DNA from: Physcomitrium patens
Lineage: Eukaryota; Streptophyta; Bryopsida; Funariales; Funariaceae
NCBI RefSeq assembly: GCF_000002425.4
Contig: NC_037272.1
Location: 1,686,982 to 1,750,981, forward strand
Direction of reading: 5' to 3'
DNA length: 64,000 nucleotides
Below are positions 63,902 to 64,000 of this stretch, one piece after another. Below the pieces are notes generated by a model. The model had not been told where the DNA came from, did no database searches, and saw only the letters and a list, made by a program, of their open reading frames with translations. Each line of letters begins with the position of its first letter. The first letter of the stretch is position 1. The position numbers and the translations under genes were made by a program.

Positions 63902-64000
63902 ATCTATTATTACCACTAATTTTTTTATTATATCTACAAAGATACATCATCTATTTTTATTGTAAACACTTGTCAACATGGATATCAAATATAAAATATT

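Noticed and set aside
1-64000. CRISPR arrays, bacterial operons or a defence-type gene cluster
   Set aside because: No spaced direct repeats and no prokaryotic gene organisation; the sequence is clearly plant nuclear DNA.

Overview
This window looks like nuclear DNA of a land plant. It is very AT-rich, with many (AT)n and poly-A/T tracts, plant Ty1/copia and Ty3/gypsy LTR elements, a decayed MULE transposase and a SIAMESE-related (SMR) cell-cycle inhibitor, a plant-specific family. Two things hint at a non-seed plant such as a moss. The gypsy element is a chromovirus whose reverse transcriptase and integrase read like fungal chromoviruses, a type I recall being reported in mosses. The gene islands are short and GC-rich in an AT-rich background. 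The species cannot be fixed from the sequence.

Layout: (1) 0.37-6.03 kb, a broken Ty1/copia element on the minus strand with two 493-bp LTRs, a 5-bp target duplication (GTATC) and a primer site matching the anticodon arm of initiator tRNA-Met. (2) 6-24 kb, AT-rich intergenic DNA broken by less AT-rich, transcript-like patches at 8.3-9.6, 13.6-16.7 and 18.2-19.5 kb; the second holds three perfect CCACGTGG G-boxes. Two small inverted-repeat elements lie at 16.8-17.1 kb and 21.11-21.24 kb. (3) 24-28.3 kb, a GC-rich island with an intact SMR gene (145 aa, plus strand). (4) 30.8-34.5 kb, patches without a convincing gene, an 18-G run and a MITE at 32.77-32.99 kb. (5) 35.4-38.6 kb, a second GC-rich island with an intact gene for a 133-aa serine-rich, acidic protein of unknown function.

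(6) 38.6-53.7 kb, an AT desert. It holds a MULE transposase fossil at 39.4-40.7 kb that is still readable in one frame, three related LTR-like repeats at 41.8, 48.0 and 51.3 kb, and an unidentified less AT-rich island at 45.0-45.95 kb. (7) 53.8-55.25 kb, a gene-like patch on the minus strand with weak coding evidence. (8) 56.07-61.82 kb, a broken Ty3/gypsy chromovirus on the plus strand. (9) 61.8-64 kb, AT-rich DNA with an unidentified semi-open stretch.

The two confident host genes are small, apparently intronless, on the same strand and about 10 kb apart, each with a long GC-rich leader. Nothing shows that they act together. I saw no tRNA, rRNA or CRISPR. No coherent new multi-gene system is visible. 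The most unusual items are the fungal-like chromovirus, the half-tRNA-primed copia element, the frame-preserving MULE fossil, the G-box cluster and several small inverted-repeat elements.
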